In this document: piece by piece, positions 16,880-24,303 of the stretch
Layout of the letters: every line of letters starts with the position of its first letter
Position numbering within the stretch: position 1 is the first letter of the stretch
Assembly: GCA_905236025.1 (NCBI GenBank)
Contig: CAJOOB010000015.1
Coordinates: 1-36,879, forward strand
Length of the DNA stretch: 36,879 nt
Direction of reading: 5' to 3'
DNA from: an uncultured Lachnospiraceae bacterium
Lineage (GTDB): Bacteria > Bacillota > Clostridia > Lachnospirales > Lachnospiraceae
The notes under the pieces: generated by a model
Told to the model about the DNA's origin: nothing
Databases searched by the model: none
The model's input: the letters and a program-made list of their open reading frames with translations, nothing else
Translations under genes and position numbers: made by a program

Positions 16880-18268
16880 ATGGCAACAGATTCAGCAAGA
16901 GCAAGAGTTAACTCTCTACTTGATGAAAACAGCTTTGTTGAAATCGGTGCATTGGTAAATGCAAGAAATACCGATTTCAATCTTGCTAATGTGCAGACTC
17001 CTGCCGATGGAGTAGTGACCGGTTACGGTCAGATTGATGGTCGCCTGGTATATGTTTACAGCCAGGATTCATCTGTACTCGGCGGAGCAGTTGGGGAGAT
17101 GCATGCAAAGAAAATTGTTAAGATTTATGAGATGGCAGTCAAAGTCGGGGCGCCTGTAATCGGACTTATCGATTCATCAGGTATCAGACTTGAGGAGGCT
17201 ACGGATGCATTAAATGCGTTCGGTGAAATATATAGGGCAAAGGCTAAGGCAAGCGGTGTTGTTCCACAGATAAGTGCCGTATTTGGCAATTGCGGCGGCG
17301 GTCTTGCGATTATTAACGGTTTATCTGATTTTACATTTATGGCAGATAAAGCAAAGATTTTTGTCAATTCACCAAATGCTGTTGACAACAATAAAGAAGA
17401 GGTATTAGACACTGCTTCGGCTAAGTTCCAGGCAGAATCCGGAAATGTCGATTTTGTCGGCTCCGAAGAAGAAGTTATCGGTGCTTTAAGACAATTCGTT
17501 TCTTTATTGCCTTCAAACAACGAAGCATATGATGCGGAAGTTGATAATGATGATGATTTAAACAGAAACCTTGAAGGCTTTGAAGTGCTTAACAAAAATG
17601 CTCTTTTTGCAATTTCAAAGCTTGCTGATTTCGAAGATATGAGTAATGTTTTTGAAATCAAGAAAGATTTCGGTAAAGATATTGTTGCTGCCCTTGTAAG
17701 AATTTCAGGCAGAACAGTCGGTGTTGTTGCATGTAACGAAAAGAAGCTTTCGGCAGACGGCGCAGACAAGGCCGCAAGACTTATTCGTTTCTGTGATGCG
17801 TTTGAACTTCCTGTAATTACACTTGCAGATACAAACGGTTTTGCAACAACCAAGGATGATGAAATTCGTCTTCCAAAGGCTCTTTCAGAGCTTACATATG
17901 AATATGCAAACGCAACTGTTGCGAAGATCACGGTTATTTGCGGAGAAGCTGTTTCAAGCGCATACAATGTATTTAACTCAAAAGGTCTTGGCGCTGATGT
18001 TGTTTATGCATGGCAGGATTCAAAGATTGGTATCATGAATTCAAAAGATGCAGCATACATCTTAAAGAAAGATGATTCACAGTCATTAGAAGAACTTGAA
18101 AACGAATATGAAACACTTCAGGGCAGCGTAATGTCAGCGGCCAAGAGAGGATATGTTGATACAATCATTTCTCTTTGTGATACAAGAAAGTACCTTATCG
18201 GTGCACTTGATATGCTTTACACAAAGTCGGAAGATGTTTTATACAAAAAGCATGGTTCGGTAAAATAG
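16880..18268 (+). CDS. CoA-type biotin-dependent carboxyltransferase subunit (MmdA/PccB/transcarboxylase 12S-like)
   Basis: The 462-residue protein has two crotonase-like carboxyltransferase halves. The N half contains SVLGGAVGEMHAKKIVKIYE, APVIGLIDSSGIRLEEA and SGVVPQISAVFGNCGGGLAI (residues about 66-144). The C half contains ADGADKAARLIRFCDAFELP, TLADTNGFATT and SKGLGADVVYAWQDSKIGIM. Relatives move CO2 between carboxybiotin and an acyl-CoA (methylmalonyl-, malonyl- or glutaconyl-CoA). It is about 50-60 residues shorter than PccB or MmdA. Where relatives have GGAY in the second oxyanion-hole loop, this one has SSAY (359-362), so substrate and even activity are uncertain. The ATG at 16880 is preferred: AATGGAGG lies 7 bases upstream, whereas the in-frame ATG at 16820 sits at the predicted transcript start. 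It is the first gene of the five-gene cluster. Confidence 0.88.
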   Translation: MATDSARARVNSLLDENSFVEIGALVNARNTDFNLANVQTPADGVVTGYGQIDGRLVYVYSQDSSVLGGAVGEMHAKKIVKIYEMAVKVGAPVIGLIDSSGIRLEEATDALNAFGEIYRAKAKASGVVPQISAVFGNCGGGLAIINGLSDFTFMADKAKIFVNSPNAVDNNKEEVLDTASAKFQAESGNVDFVGSEEEVIGALRQFVSLLPSNNEAYDAEVDNDDDLNRNLEGFEVLNKNALFAISKLADFEDMSNVFEIKKDFGKDIVAALVRISGRTVGVVACNEKKLSADGADKAARLIRFCDAFELPVITLADTNGFATTKDDEIRLPKALSELTYEYANATVAKITVICGEAVSSAYNVFNSKGLGADVVYAWQDSKIGIMNSKDAAYILKKDDSQSLEELENEYETLQGSVMSAAKRGYVDTIISLCDTRKYLIGALDMLYTKSEDVLYKKHGSVK

Positions 18269-18303
18269 TAAATACGGATATACGAAAGAAAAGAGGAATC
18301 TAA

Positions 18304-19080
18304 ATGAAGAAATTCACAAAGTTATTTCTTGTTTTAGCAATGATTTTAAGCATGTCCTTAACCGTATTTGCAGATATAGATGAAGATTATGAACTTACCG
18401 CGACAGACAAGGAAACGCTCATAGCGGCGGGAGATACCGTTATGGAAGATGTAATCTCGGGACTTAGTGGTCTTACGGCAAACGATATTGAATATTATAT
18501 CGGTCACCTTTACGGAGATTATGTTACCTTGTATCAGTCATACTACGATATGTATACAACAGTCGGTGAAATTGAAGATTATTCTGCATCTGACTGTACA
18601 TACGAAGATGGTAAATTCTATCTTACATATGAACTTACATGCGAAAACGGTACAGGAACACTTACACTTACATTTGCGGAACTTACAATCGGTTCTACAT
18701 GTTCATTAACGGATGCAGGTACAACTGTTGCTTATATAAACGGTACGTTTGCGACAGGAACTGCAAATTCTGAGGAAGCTTCAATCTCAACGGCCGTACT
18801 TAACACGGCAATGGGCCTCTTCACCGTTTTCATCATACTTGTTGTAATTATGTTTATCATTTCATTACTTCAGTATGTGAACAAGATTCCGGAATTGTTT
18901 AAATCAAAAGAAAAACCGGAATACCTTGACGATGAAGATGATTTTGTTGCAAGAGTAGAACAAAATGAAAGCAACGAAATGGATAATATGGAACTTATTG
19001 CCATTATTACTGCGGCAATCGCCATGGAAACAGGCGCATCACCGGACAATTTTGTTGTTCGCAAGATTAAGAGAAGATAA
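18304..19080 (+). CDS. OadG-like sodium-pump decarboxylase gamma subunit with an extra N-terminal extracytoplasmic domain
   Basis: The product is 258 residues, against roughly 80-130 for ordinary OadG. It has a signal peptide (residues 1-23, hydrophobic core, VFA cleavage site). A ~145-residue acidic, secreted-side domain with Cys98, Cys113 and Cys133 follows, then one membrane helix (about 170-189). The short cytoplasmic tail, with an acidic segment and ending in IAIITAAIAMETGASPDNFVVRKIKRR-type sequence (about 232-258), is typical of Firmicute OadG/MmdD-like subunits. Gamma subunits assemble and stabilise the membrane beta subunit with the carboxyltransferase. The ribosome binding site is AGAGGA; the gap to the upstream gene is 35 bp and to the biotin carrier 23 bp. 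Position and tail support the call; the ectodomain's role is unknown. Confidence 0.82.
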   Translation: MKKFTKLFLVLAMILSMSLTVFADIDEDYELTATDKETLIAAGDTVMEDVISGLSGLTANDIEYYIGHLYGDYVTLYQSYYDMYTTVGEIEDYSASDCTYEDGKFYLTYELTCENGTGTLTLTFAELTIGSTCSLTDAGTTVAYINGTFATGTANSEEASISTAVLNTAMGLFTVFIILVVIMFIISLLQYVNKIPELFKSKEKPEYLDDEDDFVARVEQNESNEMDNMELIAIITAAIAMETGASPDNFVVRKIKRR

Positions 19081-19103
19081 ATACGAAAGGAATTTGTAAT
19101 ATT

Positions 19104-19472
19104 ATGAAGACTTATAAAATTACCGTTAATGGTTTTGAATATGAAGTTAGCGTTGAAGAAGTAAGCGGAGGCAGCGTAGCTAAGACAGCATCTGCACCTG
19201 TATTTGCAAAGCCTCAGGCAGCATCTGCAGCACCTGCAGCAAGCCAGTCAGCAGCCGGAAGCGTTAAGATTACTGCTCCAATGCCCGGTAAGATTCTTTC
19301 AGTTAAGGCTGCAAAGGGCGACAGCGTTAAGAAGGGCGATGTGATCATGATTCTTGAAGCAATGAAGATGGAAAATGAAATCGTTGCTTCACAGGACGGC
19401 ACAATTGCAAGCATTAATGTTAACGAAGGAGCAACTGTTGAAGCAGGTACTTTACTTGCATCATTAAACTAA
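19104..19472 (+). CDS. Biotin carboxyl carrier protein of the decarboxylase/transcarboxylase
   Basis: The 122-residue protein carries carboxybiotin between active sites. An N-terminal ~22-residue strand region (KTYKITVNGFEYEVSVEEV) leads to an Ala/Pro/Ser-rich flexible linker (about 25-52) and a biotinyl domain starting at ITAPMPGKILSV. The biotinylation motif EAMKMEN places the modified lysine at Lys88. Size and lysine position closely match the propionibacterial transcarboxylase 1.3S subunit (123 residues, Lys89) and MmdC/GcdC carriers. An AAAGGAA box precedes the start. Neither the CoA-type nor the OadA-type subunit in this cluster has its own biotin domain, so both probably use this carrier. 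Confidence 0.95.
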   Translation: MKTYKITVNGFEYEVSVEEVSGGSVAKTASAPVFAKPQAASAAPAASQSAAGSVKITAPMPGKILSVKAAKGDSVKKGDVIMILEAMKMENEIVASQDGTIASINVNEGATVEAGTLLASLN

Positions 19473-19492
19473 TTTTGATTGGAGACGATTAA

Positions 19493-20641
19493 ATGGATTA
19501 TGTACTTACAACGATGGATAATCTGGTACATCAGACAGCATTCTTCAATCTTACGGTAGGTAATTACATAATGATATTGGTTGCTTTGTTCTTCCTTTAT
19601 CTTGCAATTGCAAAGCAGTATGAGCCGCTTTTGCTTGTACCTATCGCATTTGGTATGCTTTTGGTTAACATTTATCCTGACATTATATTATCGGCGGAAG
19701 AATCTTCCAGCGGATCTGCCGGCCTGTTTTATTTCTTCTTCCAGTTGGATGAGTGGAGTATTCTTCCTTCTCTTATTTTCCTTGGAGTTGGAGCAATGAC
19801 GGATTTTGGTCCGCTTATCGCAAATCCGGCAAGTTTCCTTTTGGGAGCAGCCGCACAGTTTGGTATTTATGTAGCATATTTCCTTGCCATATTTATGGGC
19901 TTTAATGATAAGGCTGCAGCTGCCGTTTCAATTATCGGCGGTGCAGACGGACCAACATCTATCTTCCTTGCAGGTAAGCTTGGACAGACTTCACTTATGG
20001 GCCCAATCGCGGTGGCGGCATATTCATATATGTCACTTGTACCAATTATTCAGCCACCGATAATGAAGTTACTTACAACAAAAAAAGAACGTAAGATAAA
20101 AATGGAGCAGCTTCGTCCTGTTTCAAAACTTGAAAAAATTATATTCCCAATTGTCGTAACAATTGTCGTTTGTTTGTTACTTCCAACCACAGCACCGCTT
20201 ATCGGTATGCTTATGCTTGGTAATCTCTTCAGGGAATCAGGCGTTGTTAAACAGCTTACAGAAACTGCTTCAAACGCCCTTATGTACATTGTAGTTATTT
20301 TGCTTGGTACATCGGTAGGTGCAACCACATCTGCAGAAGCTTTCCTTAATATTTCTACAATCAAGATTGTTATACTCGGTCTTGTTGCTTTTGCTTTTGG
20401 TACCGCAATGGGTGTACTTATCGGAAAACTTATGTGTGTACTTACACATGGGAAAATCAATCCTCTTATCGGTTCAGCCGGTGTTTCGGCTGTTCCAATG
20501 GCTGCGAGAGTTTCGCAGAAGGTCGGTGCTGAAGAGGATCCTACTAATTTCCTTCTCATGCATGCTATGGGACCGAACGTGGCAGGCGTTATCGGTACTG
20601 CAGTTGCAGCCGGTACGTTTATGGCTATTTTCGGAATTTAA
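19493..20641 (+). CDS. oadB: Na+-translocating decarboxylase beta subunit
   Basis: This 382-residue multispan membrane protein decarboxylates carboxybiotin and couples it to Na+ export. Family motifs are intact: SIIGGADGPTSIFLAGKLG with the essential Asp at 152 (equivalent to Klebsiella OadB Asp203), a C-terminal INPLIGSAGVSAVPMAARVS block holding the conserved Asn/Ser residues, and HAMGPNVAGVIGTAVAAG near the end. Nine or so hydrophobic segments are visible. The same subunit type serves oxaloacetate, methylmalonyl-CoA and glutaconyl-CoA decarboxylases (OadB/MmdB/GcdB), so the symbol is by family, not substrate. A GGAGA box lies 7-8 bases before the ATG. Confidence 0.93.
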   Translation: MDYVLTTMDNLVHQTAFFNLTVGNYIMILVALFFLYLAIAKQYEPLLLVPIAFGMLLVNIYPDIILSAEESSSGSAGLFYFFFQLDEWSILPSLIFLGVGAMTDFGPLIANPASFLLGAAAQFGIYVAYFLAIFMGFNDKAAAAVSIIGGADGPTSIFLAGKLGQTSLMGPIAVAAYSYMSLVPIIQPPIMKLLTTKKERKIKMEQLRPVSKLEKIIFPIVVTIVVCLLLPTTAPLIGMLMLGNLFRESGVVKQLTETASNALMYIVVILLGTSVGATTSAEAFLNISTIKIVILGLVAFAFGTAMGVLIGKLMCVLTHGKINPLIGSAGVSAVPMAARVSQKVGAEEDPTNFLLMHAMGPNVAGVIGTAVAAGTFMAIFGI

Positions 20642-20689
20642 AGATTACTTGATTTGTTGTTGCAAAAAATTGCAACGGAAAGGAATATT

Positions 20690-22102
20690 ATGGCAGAAGT
20701 TGTTAAAAAGCCTGTAAAAATTACAGAAACTGTTTTAAGAGATGCCCATCAGTCCCTTATTGCAACCCGTATGACAACAGAGCAGATGCTCCCAATCATC
20801 GAGAAGATGGATAAGGTTGGATACAATGCGGTTGAATGCTGGGGCGGAGCAACGTTTGATGCTTCTTTGAGATTCTTAAAGGAAGATCCTTGGGAAAGAT
20901 TAAGAAAGCTTCGTGACGGATTTAAGAATACAAAATTGCAGATGCTCTTCAGAGGACAGAATATCCTCGGCTATCGTCATTATGCTGACGATGTTGTTGA
21001 ATACTTTGTTCAGAAGTCAATTGCAAACGGTATTGATATTATCAGAATTTTTGACTGTCTTAATGATATAAGAAACCTTGAATGCGCTACAAAGGCTGCA
21101 AAGAAGGAAAACGGAAACGTTCAGATTGCTCTTTCTTATACATTGGGAGACGCTTATACACTTGATTACTGGAAAGATATGGCTAAGAAGGTTGAAAGCC
21201 TTGGCGCTGATTCTCTTTGTATTAAGGATATGGCAGGACTTTTGGTTCCTTATGCCGCAACAGAACTTGTTAGTGCACTTAAAGAATCAGTTAATATCCC
21301 TATTGAACTTCATACACATTACACCTCAGGTGTTGCTTCAATGACATACATGAAGGCTGTTGAAGCAGGTGTTGATATTATTGATACGGCCATTTCTCCT
21401 TTTGCGCTTGGTACAAGCCAGCCGGCAACAGAAGTTATGGTTGAAACATTTAAGAATACTCCTTACGATACAGGCCTTGATCAGAACCTTCTTGCTGAAA
21501 TAGCAGATTACTTCAGACCTTTACGTGAACAGGCACTTGAATCGGGCCTTTTAAATCCAAAGGTTTTGGGTGTTAATATTAAGACTCTCTTGTATCAGGT
21601 ACCGGGCGGTATGCTTTCAAACATGATTTCCCAGCTTAAGGAAATGCATGCTGAAGATAAATATGAAGAGGTGCTTAAGGAAATCCCAAGAGTTCGTAAA
21701 GACCTTGGTGAGCCGCCTCTTGTTACTCCTTCATCACAGATCGTTGGTACTCAGGCTGTTATGAACGTTATTAACGGTGAGAGATACAAGGTTTGTACAA
21801 AGGAATGTAAGGATATTTTGGCCGGTCAGTACGGTCAGACTGTTAAGCCTTTCAATGAAGAAGTTGTTAAGAAGGCAATTGGTGACAGAGAGCGTATAAC
21901 ATGCAGACCGGCGGACTTAATTCCAAACGAGCTTGATAAGATTGAAGCTGAAATGAAGGAATGGAAGCAGCAGGATGAAGATGTGCTTACATACGCACTT
22001 TTCCCAAAGGTTGCTTTAGACTTCTTTAAGTACAGAAAAGCTCAGCAGGATAAAGTTGATTTAAGTAAGGCTGATACCGAAAACGGAGCTTATCCGGCTT
22101 AA
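20690..22102 (+). CDS. OadA/PycB-type carboxyltransferase (oxaloacetate decarboxylase alpha/transcarboxylase 5S-like)
   Basis: The 470-residue protein has an HMGL-like TIM barrel followed by the conserved PYC/OADA domain, and no biotinyl domain. The active-site set is complete: ETVLRDAHQSL (Asp18), CIKDMAGLL with the carboxylatable Lys179, and ELHTHYTSG (His208, His210). These align one residue off Asp17, Lys178, His207 and His209 of OadA. The ATG at 20690 is chosen for its GGAAAGGA box 5-6 bases upstream; in-frame TTG at 20654 has none. It transfers a carboxyl group between pyruvate/oxaloacetate and carboxybiotin. It is the last gene of the cluster before a strong terminator; the carrier at 19104 supplies biotin. 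Pyruvate carboxylase subunit B is an equivalent family name. Confidence 0.93.
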   Translation: MAEVVKKPVKITETVLRDAHQSLIATRMTTEQMLPIIEKMDKVGYNAVECWGGATFDASLRFLKEDPWERLRKLRDGFKNTKLQMLFRGQNILGYRHYADDVVEYFVQKSIANGIDIIRIFDCLNDIRNLECATKAAKKENGNVQIALSYTLGDAYTLDYWKDMAKKVESLGADSLCIKDMAGLLVPYAATELVSALKESVNIPIELHTHYTSGVASMTYMKAVEAGVDIIDTAISPFALGTSQPATEVMVETFKNTPYDTGLDQNLLAEIADYFRPLREQALESGLLNPKVLGVNIKTLLYQVPGGMLSNMISQLKEMHAEDKYEEVLKEIPRVRKDLGEPPLVTPSSQIVGTQAVMNVINGERYKVCTKECKDILAGQYGQTVKPFNEEVVKKAIGDRERITCRPADLIPNELDKIEAEMKEWKQQDEDVLTYALFPKVALDFFKYRKAQQDKVDLSKADTENGAYPA

Positions 22103-22113
22103 GAGTTGAATTT

Positions 22114-22152
22114 AAGACCATGTAAGAATATTTGTCTTGCATGGTCTTTTTT
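22114..22152 (+). terminator. Intrinsic terminator of the decarboxylase cluster
   Basis: A 13-bp stem with one G-T pair (AAGACCATGTAAG with CTTGCATGGTCTT) encloses a 9-base loop and is followed by TTTTTT. It starts 12 bp after the OadA-type stop codon and ends 19 bp before the next gene. Confidence 0.92.
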
Positions 22153-22170
22153 AAGAAAGGGACATTAGGT

Positions 22171-23343
22171 ATGAACAAAGAGCAAATTACATCTGTTGAA
22201 AAAGACATTAAAACGGATATTCAAAAATCTAAAATGTCACGAGACAGAATAATTGTAAGAACAGGATTTGTCGGCATTTTTGCAAACGTATTTCTTGCTG
22301 CCTTTAAAGTGCTTGCCGGTCTTTTATCAGGCTCTGTCGCTATTTTAATGGATGCGGTTAATAATATTTCCGATGCGGCTTCTTCTCTTGTAACAATTAT
22401 CGGTACGAAGCTTGCGGGAAAAGCGCCGGATAAAAAACATCCTTTCGGACACGGAAGAATTGAGTATTTAAGTGCAATGATTATATCCGGTCTTGTTTTA
22501 TATGCAGGTATTACTTCTTTGGTAGAATCGGTTAAAAAGATTATTGACCCTGTTACGCCAACGTACGGAGCGCTCACTTTTACAATTGTTTCCGTCGGTG
22601 TTGTTGTAAAGATTGTTTTGGGATTATATGTTAAAGGTGTCGGAGAAAAGGTTAATTCTTCTTCCTTAAGAGATTCGGGGGCAGATGCGCTTTTGGATTC
22701 CATAATCTCTGCATCCACGCTTGTTGCGGCTATCGTCTTCGTGATTACGGGACTGTCTTTGGAAGCGTGGCTTGGTGCGATTATTTCTTTAATTATCATT
22801 AAATCGGGTGTTGAAATGCTTAAAGAAACCATTTCTGAAATTCTTGGCGAAAGAGTGGACGGAGAAATGGCAAGAAGCATTAAGAAAACGGTTTGTTCTT
22901 TCGACGATGTTCTTGGTGCATATGACCTTGTTTTAAATAACTACGGACCTGAAACATTTAACGGCTCTGTTCATATTGAAGTCTATGATACTTTTTCTGC
23001 TGCTGATCTTGATGAACTTATTCGTAACATTACTTATAAGGTTTATGAGGAACACAACGTGTTGCTTAACGCAGTGGGCGTTTATTCCGTCAATACAAAG
23101 GATGAAAGAGCGTTAAAGATTCAAAAGGAAATAAGAGATATTGCTTTAAAGAATGAATATGCACTCCAGATGCATGGCTTTTATATAAATGATAATACAA
23201 AGACCGTAAGGTTTGATGTTGTTATAAGCCTTGATGCAAAGGACAGAAAGGCAATTTATGATGAGATTGTAAGGGAAGTATCGGAAAAATTCCCTGAGTT
23301 TAATTTTGTTATTGCCATGGATATTGATTTTTCTGAGCTTTGA
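22171..23343 (+). CDS. Cation diffusion facilitator metal exporter, probably Mn2+ type
   Basis: The 390-residue protein has six membrane helices in its N-terminal two thirds and an extended cytoplasmic C-terminal domain. The transport-site residues read N64-xxx-D68 in helix 2 (DAVNNISDAAS) and D172-xxx-D176 in helix 5 (GADALLDSI). That N-D-D-D quartet is associated with Mn2+ CDFs such as MntE, whereas zinc exporters have D/H-xxx-D with H-xxx-D. The KKHPFGHGRIEYLSA loop is typical of the superfamily. CDF pumps use proton antiport. The ATG at 22171 is chosen for the AAAGGGA box about 9 bases upstream; an in-frame TTG at 22132 lies inside the preceding terminator. The C-terminal ~100 residues look like a duplicated CDF dimerisation domain, making it longer than YiiP (300). 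No clear promoter was found; metal specificity is inferred. Confidence 0.9.
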   Translation: MNKEQITSVEKDIKTDIQKSKMSRDRIIVRTGFVGIFANVFLAAFKVLAGLLSGSVAILMDAVNNISDAASSLVTIIGTKLAGKAPDKKHPFGHGRIEYLSAMIISGLVLYAGITSLVESVKKIIDPVTPTYGALTFTIVSVGVVVKIVLGLYVKGVGEKVNSSSLRDSGADALLDSIISASTLVAAIVFVITGLSLEAWLGAIISLIIIKSGVEMLKETISEILGERVDGEMARSIKKTVCSFDDVLGAYDLVLNNYGPETFNGSVHIEVYDTFSAADLDELIRNITYKVYEEHNVLLNAVGVYSVNTKDERALKIQKEIRDIALKNEYALQMHGFYINDNTKTVRFDVVISLDAKDRKAIYDEIVREVSEKFPEFNFVIAMDIDFSEL

Positions 23344-23348
23344 TAACC

Positions 23349-23377
23349 TTGAAATACACTTTTGTATGGAATATAAT
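23349..23377 (+). promoter_or_regulatory. Sigma-A promoter for the rpiR-type to rpsA gene run
   Basis: TTGAAA (23349-23354) and TATAAT (23372-23377) are exactly 17 bp apart. The predicted start site near 23384 falls in an inverted repeat (23377-23397). Confidence 0.8.
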
Positions 23378-23397
23378 TTGATTGTTTTTTAATCAAA
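23377..23397. promoter_or_regulatory. Inverted repeat at the transcript start, candidate operator
   Basis: TTTGATT (23377-23383) and AATCAAA (23391-23397) form a perfect 7-bp dyad with a 7-base T-rich centre, overlapping the -10 edge and start site. It lies directly upstream of an RpiR-type regulator gene, so autoregulation is plausible. Confidence 0.45.
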
Positions 23398-23412
23398 CAC
23401 ACAGAGGAATAT

Positions 23413-24303
23413 ATGAAAAACTTAGTTGATAAAATAAACGAAAACTACAATAACATGAGTAAAAGCCAGAAAAAGCTTGCAAATTATATTCTTACTCAGT
23501 ATTCAAAAGCTGCTTTTATGACTGCAGTTAAGCTTGGTGAGGCTGTCGGATTAAGCGAATCGACGGTTGTCAGATTTGCATATTATCTTGGGTACGACGG
23601 GTATCCTCAAATGCAGGAAGAAATAACCGCGCTTGTTCAAAGTAAGATTGGACAGATGGAAAGAGTTAATCTTACTCCTGCAGTAAGAACGGAAGATGAA
23701 AATACGTTTGAAAAGATCTTTAATTCGGATGCAGAGAGGGTTTTATATACAAAGCAGGATGTGGAGCCTGAAATCTTTGAGAAGGCTTTGGATATTTTAT
23801 CAGACGCAAAGAGAATTTTTGTTATCGGTATTCGTGGATGTAAGCCGGTTGCCGAACTTTTGGCATATAACTTAAAATATGTATGCGAAAACGTAATATG
23901 CGTTACAACCAGCAATTCAACCGAACTTATGGAACAGCTTACAACCGTGGGACCAAATGATGCAGTTGTGGGTATCAGTTTCCCAAGATATTCAATTGCC
24001 ACAATCAGGGCTTTGGAGTATGCAAATGCTGCAAGAGCAAGAATTATAACAATTACTGATGAAAAACTTTCACCGATTAATCTTTATTCTTCCTGCGTTT
24101 TAACCGCAAAGAGCGATTTGACGGGGTTTATTGAATCATATACTTCCTGTGTGAGCCTTATAAATGCATTAAGCATTATGCTTTATTCGAGAAATACGGC
24201 TAAAGTTAAGAAGATTATTTCTAAGCTTAATAAGATTTATAAAGCGTATAAGATTGGCGATGGCGAAGAACTTGAAGATATTAGCGGAGATATTTTGTTG
24301 TAA
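23413..24303 (+). CDS. RpiR/MurR family transcriptional regulator
   Basis: The 296-residue protein has an N-terminal RpiR helix-turn-helix (about 1-77; MSKSQKKLANYIL and KLGEAVGLSESTVVRFAYYLGYDGYPQMQ-type sequence). A C-terminal SIS sugar-phosphate-binding domain (about 118-250) follows; RIFVIGIRGCKPVAELLAYN and the loop with TSNSTE and VGISFPRYS mark the ligand pocket. Regulators of this family respond to phosphosugars such as N-acetylmuramic acid- or glucosamine-6-phosphate. No sugar gene is adjacent; instead it heads a run with a flavoprotein, cmk, ispH and rpsA, so its target is unclear. The start has a GAGGA box, and its stop overlaps the next start by one base (TAATG). Confidence 0.9.
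   Translation: MKNLVDKINENYNNMSKSQKKLANYILTQYSKAAFMTAVKLGEAVGLSESTVVRFAYYLGYDGYPQMQEEITALVQSKIGQMERVNLTPAVRTEDENTFEKIFNSDAERVLYTKQDVEPEIFEKALDILSDAKRIFVIGIRGCKPVAELLAYNLKYVCENVICVTTSNSTELMEQLTTVGPNDAVVGISFPRYSIATIRALEYANAARARIITITDEKLSPINLYSSCVLTAKSDLTGFIESYTSCVSLINALSIMLYSRNTAKVKKIISKLNKIYKAYKIGDGEELEDISGDILL

Noticed and set aside
16820-16880. Earlier ATG for the CoA-type carboxyltransferase
   Set aside because: It coincides with the predicted transcript start and has no ribosome binding site; the ATG at 16880 has both leader and GGAGG box.
17125-17967. Minus-strand open frame of 280 residues inside the carboxyltransferase gene
   Set aside because: It lies wholly within a clear plus-strand gene, has Ser/Ala-rich antisense-type composition and no family features; an antisense shadow.
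22221-22880. Minus-strand open frame of 219 residues inside the CDF gene
   Set aside because: An antisense shadow of a well-supported membrane transporter gene, with no ribosome binding site.
23344-23412. Riboswitch in the leader of the RpiR-type gene or in other short leaders
   Set aside because: The leaders are too short (about 30-60 bases after the predicted start) and show only simple dyads, not known aptamer patterns.
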